Both the position numbers and the translations under genes were made by a program. A DNA stretch of 37,661 nt, from positions 1 through 37,661 of the forward strand of contig DAISIK010000031.1 of the NCBI GenBank assembly GCA_036822055.1. The letters are read 5' to 3'. This DNA is from DAISIK01 sp036822055. GTDB taxonomy: Bacteria; Verrucomicrobiota; Verrucomicrobiia; Opitutales; Puniceicoccaceae. The first letter of the stretch is position 1. Every line of letters begins with the position of its first letter. The notes beneath the pieces are model-generated. The model searched no databases. It had not been told where the DNA came from and was given only the letters and a program-made list of their open reading frames with translations. Positions 1 to 7,789 of this stretch are shown piece after piece.

Positions 1-4
1 GTGC

Positions 5-96
5 ACAAACACGCCAAAGCCGACAGGCATTGGAACTCACGCGCTTCCGAGTCCCATTTGAACCCAGATGTCTTGAGTTCGGCGTACAAACACGCC
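5..96. repeat. 11-base direct repeat pair
   Basis: The sequence ACAAACACGCC occurs at 5-15 and again at 86-96. The flanking bases differ. The copies are 81 bases apart and lie outside any gene. No function can be assigned. Confidence 0.5.
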
Positions 97-114
97 CAAT
101 GAATACGGCGGTGG

Positions 115-152
115 AAAAGTGAACCACTATGAGCGAAACAAAATTGACCCAC
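115..152. repeat. paired 13-base boxes
   Basis: AAAAGTGAACCAC at 115-127 and AAAATTGACCCAC at 140-152 match at 11 of 13 positions with a 25-base period. Multiple short repeats near an end are typical of IS21-like elements; that origin is an inference and no transposase gene adjoins them in the window. Confidence 0.35.
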
Positions 153-201
153 CCGAAAAAAGCGGTCTGGAGAGATTTGTTTTGAGGACGGCTTAGTATC
201 A

Positions 202-220
202 CTCGATATTCTTTATCGAG
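202..220. repeat. small perfect hairpin
   Basis: CTCGATA (202-208) and TATCGAG (214-220) form a 7-bp stem around a 5-base loop. There is no T-run after it on either strand, so it is not an obvious intrinsic terminator. Confidence 0.45.
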
Positions 221-754
221 CACTGAACGAAGCCACCACGAGGGTGCTTTTATTTGCAAGCGCTCGGAAGTGCCTACCGCGAATCCGGGAATGGTTCCGG
301 GTACGCCTCCTCCACAAAATTGGCATTGACCTCCCCTGCCTTGGTTACATCCCACCTACCTTAGTTGCCCCGCCCTCTCGCTCTTCGATCACTCGAAAGA
401 AGATGTCCTCCTCCCAGAAACCAACATCCCCTCAGGAGACTTCGCCTTCATCGAACAATCGAGCGAAAAGCCGCGATGAGCACGAGCCTCCTCGCAGGCT
501 ACTTCGATTATCATTGAATTCGAAACGTCCTTGGAGACGCCTTCCCAGCCCCCCAGCCGCCCCGGATGTTTGGCATGCTCCAAGCTTCGGTTTTGACCCA
601 GGCTTCGAGAACCCACCCCGAGGAACCGGAAGGCAGAAGGCCCAGTTGCCTTGCGCCCCGTTCAATTGCTCACACAAAAAACCGTCCCAATCGTGTTCCT
701 ATCGCTGATTGGCATACTCTAAGTTTATTCCAGGATCTCCAATCTCTATCCCAC

Positions 755-783
755 AAAAAAAGCCACCGGAAGACCCGGTGGCT
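755..783 (-). terminator. intrinsic terminator of the PEP-CTERM gene
   Basis: AGCCACCGG (761-769) and CCGGTGGCT (775-783) form a 9-bp GC-rich stem with a 5-base loop. Read on the minus strand, the stem is followed directly by a run of T (the A-run at 755-760 on the plus strand). It lies 27 bases past the stop codon of the minus-strand PEP-CTERM gene, the right place and orientation for a Rho-independent terminator. Confidence 0.88.
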
Positions 784-809
784 TTCGAATTCAGGGGGGA
801 TCGGATGCT

Positions 810-1574
810 TCAGCCCCGTTTGCGACGAAGCCCGATCACCAATGCCGTCATGCCAATACCGATCAAACCCATCGAGCTTGGCTCCGGGATGGCATAGACC
901 TCAAAGTTATCTACCCGAATCGAGTTGTTCGACTTGGACGAAGTGAAAAGTCCAACCGCCGTCACGTCACCAACGACTGGCAGAATGACTGGGGCTCCAA
1001 GTGCTAATTCCGTCCCCGGAGTAAAATCAAGGGTAGACCAAGATGTTGATCCTACATCAAGAGTTAAGTTGTCCGACCAAACGTTTGCCGTTGAATTATT
1101 GACGGACGTGTCAGCCACGAACCAATCTGAAGCACCTACCCGAAATGTGAACCGCAAATTTTCAGAGGTGTTTGCATTCCTAAGGTCCGCTTGAAAACTA
1201 TCTAGAAGAGAAATGTCAACCGGGACAAGGGCCTCGGTCCACCAAATCGTTGGCTGACCCGCGTTTAAGGCTTCCAGATGGAAGAGGTAGCCGTTGCTCG
1301 ATCCGTTCCCTGAGTCGTCACCACCGCCACTCGCAAGTTCTCCAATAATTGGGCTCACAAGAATGTCCGACGAACTGACGTCATAGGCACTGGCACCCGC
1401 CGAACGATTAGAGAGCCAATCAACATTCTGCAGAGGATTGTTTCCCGAGGTAGTGTTGAAGGTTTCCGAATAGTGTAAAACTTGCGCGCCCGCGGAAGAG
1501 AAGGCGAGGGAAGCCGCAAGGAGAAGCGACACCCGCTTCGAGGTAAAAATGGAGTGGTTTTTTGAACTGTTCAT
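810..1574 (-). CDS. PEP-CTERM sorting domain protein, secreted
   Basis: A 254-aa exported protein. Residues 1-30 look like a signal peptide (basic start, hydrophobic stretch, A-G-A before Q31). The last 26 residues are a PEP-CTERM anchor: I-P-E-P at 229-232, a hydrophobic helix at about 235-248 and a final R-R-K-R-G. In PEP-CTERM systems this tail is handled by an exosortase and the protein is exported to the surface or matrix; no exosortase gene is in the window. The middle (31-228) is Ser/Thr/Asn-rich and beta-like, with the general look of a lectin-like jelly-roll domain, but I cannot name a family. The ATG at 1574 is preferred over a GTG at 1610 because it starts just before the signal peptide and a candidate promoter lies between them. 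It is a single-gene unit with its own terminator. Confidence 0.88.
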   Translation of the reverse strand: MNSSKNHSIFTSKRVSLLLAASLAFSSAGAQVLHYSETFNTTSGNNPLQNVDWLSNRSAGASAYDVSSSDILVSPIIGELASGGGDDSGNGSSNGYLFHLEALNAGQPTIWWTEALVPVDISLLDSFQADLRNANTSENLRFTFRVGASDWFVADTSVNNSTANVWSDNLTLDVGSTSWSTLDFTPGTELALGAPVILPVVGDVTAVGLFTSSKSNNSIRVDNFEVYAIPEPSSMGLIGIGMTALVIGLRRKRG

Positions 1575-1597
1575 GGAGTATTGGAAGTCGGAAGGTA

Positions 1598-1626
1598 GGA
1601 TGACAGTCACCCGTCGCGGCTGTCAA
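1598..1626 (-). promoter_or_regulatory. candidate sigma-70 promoter of the PEP-CTERM gene
   Basis: On the minus strand a perfect TTGACA (-35; 1621-1626) is followed after 17 bases by TCATCC (-10; 1598-1603), a weak match to TATAAT. Transcription would begin about 17 bases before the ATG at 1574. The spacing is right but the -10 is poor. Confidence 0.3.
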
Positions 1627-1985
1627 CCCCTGAGTCGTGTCAGGCGAGCCCCAATCGGTTGAATGAAAATCCAAACCTCCGTAGATTACGGGGAAAAACC
1701 GGCGAGCGCTTTTGCTGGGGTCGTAAAATCAATTCCCACCCCAGAGTTGAACCAGGTGGCAATCCGGCTCAACCAATCCTCGCAGACATTGAAGCGCCCC
1801 TTCGGAGTGACATGCCAAAGGGCTGAAAAATTGGTTCAACCTCGTCGACAAGGCTGAATTCACTTTACCAAATCGATCGAATCGAGTGGTCTCGAATTTT
1901 GCTTGGTCACGGATCTCGGAAATCGAGCCGCCCAACTCCATCCCCCACCTTTTCCAGATCGCGAACCCAAACCAACTTCTTTTCA
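1627..1985. promoter_or_regulatory. intergenic region upstream of the mannosidase gene
   Basis: About 360 bases between divergent genes. No gene is seen. It contains inverted 8-base sequences TTGAACCA (1747-1754) and TGGTTCAA (1832-1839), and a second nested pair AACCAAT (1771-1777) and ATTGGTT (1830-1836). These could be regulator sites or part of a leader fold. No clear -35/-10 pair and no ribosome-binding sequence precede the ATG at 1986. Confidence 0.4.
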
Positions 1986-4739
1986 ATGCCTGCATCTACC
2001 TATCGCTGCCACGTCATCTGCTCCACTCATTGGGACCGGGAATGGGTCCACACCGAGCTGGAAAATCGCTTCTTCCTCATCGAATGCTTCGACGAATTGA
2101 TCGAGCTTTTTCGGAAAGATCCCGAGGCCAAGTATTTTCATCTCGATGCGCAATCGATTCCCGTCGAGGACTATATTGAGGCAAGGCCGGAAGCTCGCGA
2201 AACCATCAAAAAGTTTGTCAGTGAGGGTCGACTGCTCATCGGTCCCTGGTACACCCTTCCGGAAATGAACGTGACCGATGGGGAGTGTACCATCCGCAAC
2301 CTACTTCAGGGACATCGACTGGGGAAGGAGTATGGCCATGTCATGAAGGTCGGTTACACCCCGACCGGGTGGGGGCAGCTTTCTCAACTGCCCCAAATCT
2401 ATGCCGGTTTTGGAATCGAGACCGCCCTTTTCTATCGGGGAATCAATCAGGAACTTACTCCAGCCGAATACCTCTGGGAAGCTCCGGATGGCACCCGGGT
2501 GGTTGGCATTCGCCCTTCCTCTGTCTACTCGCGGGCCAATCTTTGGTCGTGGGTTTACCTCCCCGTAGTCCACAATCGGGAATATTGGAATCCGTCCCAG
2601 GTTCCCTATTGGCCGGAAAACGGCCAAACCTACCGCTGGTCCAAACCCGGAGAAACCCTCTCCTTTGAACTGAACCCCCCGGAACGTTACAACCCGGAGA
2701 ACATTCCCGAGCTGATGGAAAAACTCATCGAGGGATACCGCGAGATCACCACCACCAACATCATTCCGGCCTTCCAGGGGCACGATCAGAGCCGACCAAA
2801 CCCGGAGGTACCTCGTCTCATTGCCGACATCAACGAGCGCTGCCCTGACGTGGAGATGATCTACAGCAACTTTGAAATCTATGCAGACGAGGTGGTTCAG
2901 GCTGTGAAGAGTCGGGACGAGAACCTGGTCGTTTCCGGGGAAATGCGTCATACCAATATCTCTGCTCCCTGGAACATGTGCCACTTGCTTCCCGGCATCA
3001 CCTCCTGCCGAGCAAGGCTCAAGGTCGAAAACCGCAAAAACGAAATTGCCCTTCTGCGCCTCGCCGAACCAGTGGCCGCCTTGCAATACCTCCTCGGTCA
3101 TCAAACTCCCGGCGGGATGCTCGAACTGGCTTGGAAAAAACTCCTTACCAACCATTCACACGACTCAATTGGCGGATGCTGCCTCGACCGCGTCATTCAA
3201 GACGTTCTCTTCCGAGGTCAGGAAAGCAGATTCATCTCCGAGGGGATCGTCCGTCACGGGCTACCTCAAATCTTGCGCCATATTCAGAGCGGGGATGTCC
3301 CCAGGGATGCCATCCTGCTCACCGCTTTCAATCTCCGGCCCACTGCCCGGGACCAGGTGGTAACCGTTGAGGTCGACATCCCTCTGGAAATGGATCGCGG
3401 GAGTTTTTGCGTGATCGATTCAAGCGGCCGAGCGATCCAATCCCAGATTCTCAACCGTGAGGAGAAAAATTGTTCGGTCGCCAAGTGGGGCTTCGATTAT
3501 GGCTTCAAGGCGCAACGTTACACCGCTGCCATTCGCTTCCTCGAGGTACCAGCCTTGGGCTATACCACCTGCCTGGTGAAGCCCTGTGAGCCGAAGGAGG
3601 CTGATTCGATCGCTTCCAGCCCCAACCATTTGGAAAATGAGTTTCTCAAACTTGAAGTCCAGCCGACCGGCACGATCACTCTGACCGACAAAAAAACAGG
3701 TGAAGTTTATCAAGGACTCAACCGCTTTGAAGATCGAGGTGAAATCGGCAATGCCTGGATACCCCTTGCCCCGGATGCAGACCGGATCATCCACAGCGAC
3801 TCCACGACCGCTGAGCTTCGATTGCTCGTTAATGGCCCGGTAACGGCCACGGTTGAGATCCGCAACCGTATTGAGATTCCTGTTTCAGCCACCTCCGACT
3901 TCAAGGCACGCAGCGAGGATCTGGGCATCCTCGAAATCGTCTCCGAGGTCACCCTCACCCAGGGTGCCCAACGGGTAGACATTACCTGCCGTATCGATAA
4001 CCCCTTCCGCGACCATCGCCTGCAGGTTCTCTTCCCGAGCGGAGTAAAAACCGATCAATACCAGGCCGCTGTTCCCTTCGACGTTGTCACTCGTCCAATC
4101 CCCAAGCCAAGCCAACCCGATTGGGTCGAGCCTGTCCAACAAACAGACCCCAATACCGGCTTCGCCTCCATCGCCGCAATGGGTCGAGGGTTGTCCATCC
4201 TCAACCAGGGAATCTACGAGGTCGAGGTGAAGGATGATCCCGAGCGCAGCATCGCCCTCACCCTCCTCCGCTGCTCGTGGCAGCACGGGCTCTGGGATAC
4301 CAACCGCTGGCCCGACGACGGTTTCCAGAACCTCGGCCAACATGAATTTGCCTACTCCATTGTCCCGCACGCAGGAACCTGGAGCGAGGCCGAGATACAT
4401 CGGCATCTCTACGACTTTGAAACTCCCCTCCTCGTTGCTCAAACCGGGCGCAATCCCAACGGCCACCTTCCTCCCCGGGCGTCGATGATTGAAATCTCGA
4501 ATCCAATGGCCCTCCTCAGTGGAATCAAGCACTCCGAGGACGGCCAGGGCCTGGTCCTCCGCGTTTTCAACCCCTCGGCTGAAACCGTGGAAACTGACCT
4601 GCGAACCTTCCTTCCAATCCGGCAAGCCCGTCTCCTCGACATGGAAGAAAAAGGGCTTGAGGACCTTCCAATTTCCGACGGAGCGACCCACCTCTCCGTC
4701 GCCCACCACAAGATCCTTACCATCAAGATCGTCACTTGA
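1986..4739 (+). CDS. glycoside hydrolase family 38 alpha-mannosidase-like protein
   Basis: A 917-aa protein with GH38 architecture: N-terminal zinc-dependent catalytic domain (about 5-330), a helical middle domain, and beta-rich C-terminal domains. GH38 enzymes release alpha-linked mannose from glycans. Visible motifs are H15-W-D17-R-E-W (zinc ligands H and D), G-H-D267-Q-S-R-P in the acid/base region, and N-H390-S-H392-D-S-I-G-G, which carries the distal zinc His. The usual nucleophile motif (D-x-F-G-H followed by Leu/Met-Pro-x-I) reads P-T127-G-W-G-Q before L-P-Q-I, so the Asp that is both nucleophile and zinc ligand is Thr here. It may be an atypical subfamily or an altered enzyme. No signal peptide is seen, so it is probably cytoplasmic. 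The ATG at 1986 is chosen because the family motif begins a few residues later; upstream in-frame codons encode unrelated sequence. It overlaps the next gene through TTGA. Confidence 0.88.
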   Translation: MPASTYRCHVICSTHWDREWVHTELENRFFLIECFDELIELFRKDPEAKYFHLDAQSIPVEDYIEARPEARETIKKFVSEGRLLIGPWYTLPEMNVTDGECTIRNLLQGHRLGKEYGHVMKVGYTPTGWGQLSQLPQIYAGFGIETALFYRGINQELTPAEYLWEAPDGTRVVGIRPSSVYSRANLWSWVYLPVVHNREYWNPSQVPYWPENGQTYRWSKPGETLSFELNPPERYNPENIPELMEKLIEGYREITTTNIIPAFQGHDQSRPNPEVPRLIADINERCPDVEMIYSNFEIYADEVVQAVKSRDENLVVSGEMRHTNISAPWNMCHLLPGITSCRARLKVENRKNEIALLRLAEPVAALQYLLGHQTPGGMLELAWKKLLTNHSHDSIGGCCLDRVIQDVLFRGQESRFISEGIVRHGLPQILRHIQSGDVPRDAILLTAFNLRPTARDQVVTVEVDIPLEMDRGSFCVIDSSGRAIQSQILNREEKNCSVAKWGFDYGFKAQRYTAAIRFLEVPALGYTTCLVKPCEPKEADSIASSPNHLENEFLKLEVQPTGTITLTDKKTGEVYQGLNRFEDRGEIGNAWIPLAPDADRIIHSDSTTAELRLLVNGPVTATVEIRNRIEIPVSATSDFKARSEDLGILEIVSEVTLTQGAQRVDITCRIDNPFRDHRLQVLFPSGVKTDQYQAAVPFDVVTRPIPKPSQPDWVEPVQQTDPNTGFASIAAMGRGLSILNQGIYEVEVKDDPERSIALTLLRCSWQHGLWDTNRWPDDGFQNLGQHEFAYSIVPHAGTWSEAEIHRHLYDFETPLLVAQTGRNPNGHLPPRASMIEISNPMALLSGIKHSEDGQGLVLRVFNPSAETVETDLRTFLPIRQARLLDMEEKGLEDLPISDGATHLSVAHHKILTIKIVT

Positions 4740-5749
4740 AGACAACCACCCGCGCCCCTCTCGAGCAAACCCTGACCTTGCCAGATCTCGGCACCTTCGA
4801 ACCAGGGTGCGGCATCTTTAGCCTGCAGCAAACCAGCGACCAACGGTTTGCCGTTGGTTCCCATGGGGTCTCCTCCATCCTCGTCACCGGAGACGGCAAA
4901 GTCGAATTCATCGGCTTCGCCAACCAGACCCTAGCCCTGGTAAACTCTTCCCTCGGCTATCCGGCCTACTACCCAGTGCACCCCGTTCACTTAGAGCTGC
5001 CCGTGAGAGCTGTCTTGATGGACCTTGACGGAACGAGTGTTCGGAGCGAGAGCTTCTGGATCTGGATTATAGAGCGCACCACCGCAAGCCTCCTCGGGGA
5101 CGAGAATTTCCGCCTTTCAAAAGATGATGAGCCACACGTTTCAGGTCATTCGGTTTCAGAGCATCTAAACTACTGTATCCGGACCTATTGCCCCGGGGCT
5201 ACTCTGGATGATGCGCGAAAGTTCTACTTCGAGCACACCCGTCGGGAGATGGCAGAAATCCTCGCCGGCCGCGGACGCCAGGGTGCCTTCACCCCCAGCC
5301 CCGGTCTTCGCCCCTTCCTCGAGGAACTTAAAGAGCGAGGCATCAAGGTCGGCCTGGTTACCTCCGGGCTCTACGAAAAGGCCTGGCCGGAAATCGTCGA
5401 CGCCTTCCGGGTGTTGGACATGGGCGATCCCAACGACTTCTACGATGCCTCCATCACGGCGGGATTCATCGTCGGCCAGGGCAAGCCGGGCACCCTCGGC
5501 GAACTCTCCCCCAAACCGCACCCCTGGCTCTACGCGGAGACCGCCACCGTTGGTCTCGGCATTCCCTTTCCCGAACGCCACCATATCGTCGGCATTGAAG
5601 ACAGTGGAGCCGGCATTTGTTCGATTCGTCTGGCGGGCTTCACCAGCATCGGTTTTGCCGGGGGAAACATTGACGAAGGTGGAACCCGCTCTCTCTGCGA
5701 CCACTACTGCACCTCCTTTGAGGAAATCCTGCCCCTCCTCGGGCCATAA
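4736..5749 (+). CDS. HAD-superfamily phosphatase with N-terminal extension
   Basis: A 337-aa protein. Residues from about 92 on are a HAD hydrolase of the capped beta-phosphoglucomutase/phosphatase type: motif I M-D96-L-D98-G-T, motif II V-T-S-G, motif III lysine in S-P-K-P-H-P, motif IV G-I-E-D-S-G-A-G. Such enzymes remove phosphate from small metabolites, often sugar phosphates, through a phospho-Asp intermediate. The first ~90 residues are an extra segment, probably a small beta-rich domain, that I do not recognise. The chosen start is a TTG that overlaps the mannosidase stop codon (TTGA), implying translational coupling; the first in-frame ATG (5018) lies inside motif I and cannot be the start of a working HAD protein. 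Pairing with a mannosidase suggests a sugar-phosphate substrate, an inference only. Confidence 0.85.
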   Translation: MKTTTRAPLEQTLTLPDLGTFEPGCGIFSLQQTSDQRFAVGSHGVSSILVTGDGKVEFIGFANQTLALVNSSLGYPAYYPVHPVHLELPVRAVLMDLDGTSVRSESFWIWIIERTTASLLGDENFRLSKDDEPHVSGHSVSEHLNYCIRTYCPGATLDDARKFYFEHTRREMAEILAGRGRQGAFTPSPGLRPFLEELKERGIKVGLVTSGLYEKAWPEIVDAFRVLDMGDPNDFYDASITAGFIVGQGKPGTLGELSPKPHPWLYAETATVGLGIPFPERHHIVGIEDSGAGICSIRLAGFTSIGFAGGNIDEGGTRSLCDHYCTSFEEILPLLGP

Positions 5750-5904
5750 AACTGACCCTCTCTGTCAAAAGCGCCTTTTCTCCGCAAACTAGCGGCATAA
5801 CAACTGGCACCCTGTCTATCGAAGGTCGGCTCGACCAGAATTTGGCGACAAGGCAAAGTGCATCGGGCACCCTGCCCCTACCTGCCCATCGGGGCAACGG
5901 TGCA

Positions 5905-5932
5905 GGTGGCCCGTTTGGTCCACCGGTTTTTT
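5905..5932 (+). terminator. possible intrinsic terminator after the HAD gene
   Basis: GGTGG (5905-5909) and CCACC (5920-5924) form a short stem, followed after two G residues by six T residues (5927-5932). It lies in the gap between the convergent HAD and polyprenyl synthetase genes. The stem is short, so this is only a fair candidate. Confidence 0.4.
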
Positions 5933-5942
5933 ATTCCGGGTT

Positions 5943-7046
5943 TCAGACTTTGAGCGGCTCAGCGATCCGGCCCGCTTCACTGTGCTCGAAGCGTCTCTCG
6001 ACCAGCTCAGCAATCAACCGAAACCCGATTGGCAAACGGCCCTCGGAGATCGCTTCTTCAATGATCTCGCGCCCCTCCCGCATCCCGTTCGAGACTTCTT
6101 CGCAGAGCCCTTCAAATACTGATCTTCCGGTGGCTGAGCGGATCGCTCCAATCACCCGCTCCAACCCGCGCGAACTACCGTCGGGGATCGCGTTGAGCGC
6201 CTCCCGGTCACCAGGTGGCAATTGTTCAGCCAATCTCCGCAGGTAAAGCGTCCGGATTTCTCCCGCCAGATCGTAGGCAAGGTCGGCCGTGCCGTTCAAA
6301 ATCAACCGAATCTCGTGGAGGTCGTTGGCGATTTGAAAGGCCCGCCCAACCGGCTTTGAGTAACGCATCAGGGGCTCCAGCATCAAGTCATCCGCACCAC
6401 CCATAATTGCCCCGAGCACCAACGGTGCCTCAAAGGTGTAGCGGGTAGTCTTCAGCTCATACACTTTTTCAATTTCCGCTTCCGTGACCTTCGCTGGTTC
6501 CATCTCGGCGAGGCTCAGCTCCAAAGCTTCTCCCAATCCGGTATCCTGAATCACTTTAGAAAAATAGCGGATTCCCTTCGTCTTCAGTTCTGCCGAGATA
6601 GATACTTCATTCAACTTTTCAAGGGCGTATCCGTAGAGGAGGTCTCCCAGGATCACGGCCAAATTTTCTCCGCGGCGGCGCGAATGCCCCAAGCGGCCAG
6701 CTAAATCTGCATGAAGACTCGCCCGACCCCTTCGCGAAGCACTCTCATCAATCACATCGTCGTGGATCAGGATGAAGCAGTGAAAAGCCTCCATCGCAAA
6801 GGCCGCTGGCAAAATCTCGGTCAAAGAGCTCGACCTTCCCAAAATGGATTGATGGCTGGCCAAGAGGAGAAGCGGCCGAATCCTTTTTCCAGGCCGCCGC
6901 AGATAGAGGTCGAATCGCTCGAGCATAGGACCCAACACCGAGGAGCAGGCCAACCGTGCTGAGAACTGCCCGATACAGGCGGCATGGTGCTCCTCATAGG
7001 CTTCCTGTAGCCTCTGAAGGTTCTCCCTGCTCTCTATCATTCCCAT
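5943..7046 (-). CDS. divergent polyprenyl (isoprenyl) diphosphate synthase
   Basis: A 367-aa member of the trans-prenyltransferase family, which condenses isopentenyl diphosphate with allylic diphosphates to make quinone, carotenoid or membrane prenyl chains. R-P-G-K-R-I-R-P at 51-58 binds substrate and D96-D-x-x-D100 is the first Asp-rich magnesium motif. The second motif, normally D-D-x-x-D after F-Q-I, reads N241-D-L-H-E245. The G-Q and G-K-T-L elements of typical members are also altered (G-E-A-L-E; G-E-I-R-T-L). This is a divergent branch whose product cannot be told from sequence. It follows trpF by 77 bases on the same strand and may share its transcript or have its own promoter. The start ATG at 7046 has no clear ribosome site; an in-frame ATG two codons later is an alternative. 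Confidence 0.85.
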   Translation of the reverse strand: MGMIESRENLQRLQEAYEEHHAACIGQFSARLACSSVLGPMLERFDLYLRRPGKRIRPLLLLASHQSILGRSSSLTEILPAAFAMEAFHCFILIHDDVIDESASRRGRASLHADLAGRLGHSRRRGENLAVILGDLLYGYALEKLNEVSISAELKTKGIRYFSKVIQDTGLGEALELSLAEMEPAKVTEAEIEKVYELKTTRYTFEAPLVLGAIMGGADDLMLEPLMRYSKPVGRAFQIANDLHEIRLILNGTADLAYDLAGEIRTLYLRRLAEQLPPGDREALNAIPDGSSRGLERVIGAIRSATGRSVFEGLCEEVSNGMREGREIIEEAISEGRLPIGFRLIAELVERRFEHSEAGRIAEPLKV

Positions 7047-7123
7047 AATGTCAAAGCCCGGATTCCGTCCTTAGCAAGCTTGTCGAGACAACCAACCCAT
7101 CCACCATTCCCCACCCATCCGAA

Positions 7124-7780
7124 TCACGAAGACTGGTGCAACTGGGCAAAAAGGGCTCCCAGCTTCTCAGCTGATTTCAAACCGGGCGTCTCCTCGACCC
7201 CACTGTTCACATCAATGATCGTCGCCCCAGTAACTTCCAGAGCCTGGAGAACGTTATCCCCGTTCAGTCCCCCGGCCAGCACAAACGTTTTGTCAGGGTA
7301 CTTTGCCACCAGCCTTCGAAATCCCTCCCAGTTTCCGGTTTTACCATTTCCTCCAAAACGACCCTTCGAATAGGAGTCTACCAGGATCGTGTCGGCAAAC
7401 TGGAGCCAGTCTTCATTGAAGTTCTCGAGATCACTCAGCTTGGGAGCTAGCCAAAGCCGATCCGGACTCACCGCCCAGCTCCATTGCTCGACTACTTCGC
7501 AGGTTAGCCGTTCGGGGCGGAAATGGATCTGAACGAAGTTGTATCCATCGCTCACATACTTGGCCAATCGATCAGGTGTTGGCTCGACGTCTACCGCTAC
7601 CCGGCTCCCAAAGGGAGCAATCTCCCGCAATGCCGCTGCCTGTTCGTCACCCACAAACCGTGGCGATTTGGAATAAAAGATCTGACCAAAATAGCGCGCC
7701 CCGAGAACCTTGGCGGCGAGGAGGTCCTCCTCACGGGTCAGCCCGCACACCTTCACCTTTACGCGTGTCGTGTTTTCCAT
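7124..7780 (-). CDS. trpF: phosphoribosylanthranilate isomerase
   Basis: A 218-aa TIM-barrel enzyme that carries out the Amadori rearrangement of phosphoribosylanthranilate in tryptophan synthesis. The N-terminal K-V-C12-G-L-T carries the general-base Cys; L-V-D135-S matches the general-acid Asp strand; S-K-G-R-F-G-G-N-G-K-T-G-N-W, L-A-G-G-L-N and V-D-V-N-S-G-V-E form the phosphate-binding and closing motifs. Length fits the family. Some usual positions differ (V-A-V-D-V-E-P where V-G-V-F-V-N is common). It begins 9 bases after hemD, with AAGGG about seven bases before its ATG, and no other trp gene is in the window, so the tryptophan pathway is scattered in this genome. Confidence 0.93.
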   Translation of the reverse strand: MENTTRVKVKVCGLTREEDLLAAKVLGARYFGQIFYSKSPRFVGDEQAAALREIAPFGSRVAVDVEPTPDRLAKYVSDGYNFVQIHFRPERLTCEVVEQWSWAVSPDRLWLAPKLSDLENFNEDWLQFADTILVDSYSKGRFGGNGKTGNWEGFRRLVAKYPDKTFVLAGGLNGDNVLQALEVTGATIIDVNSGVEETPGLKSAEKLGALFAQLHQSS

Positions 7781-7789
7781 TTTTGACCC

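Larger units (their letters stand above)
1..809. other. gene-poor region, possible mobile-element remnant
   Basis: No convincing gene is seen here. The open frames present are short, rich in Ser/Pro/Arg and resemble no family I recognise. The region holds a direct repeat of 11 bases (5-15 and 86-96), two similar 13-base boxes at 115-127 and 140-152 (11 of 13 bases match), and a small hairpin at 202-220. Paired boxes of the TGA-N-CCAC type are reminiscent of IS21-family ends, but no transposase is visible, so this would be a remnant at most. The 3' end of the stretch carries the terminator of the downstream minus-strand gene. Confidence 0.5.

Noticed and set aside
244..708. 154-codon frame in the first kilobase
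   Set aside because: Low-complexity Ser/Pro/Arg sequence, no ribosome site, several competing frames on both strands and no recognisable motif.
3885..4745. Long minus-strand open frame (286 codons) inside the mannosidase gene
   Set aside because: It is fully antisense to a clear GH38 coding region and has no domain or signal of its own; high-GC codon bias leaves such frames open.
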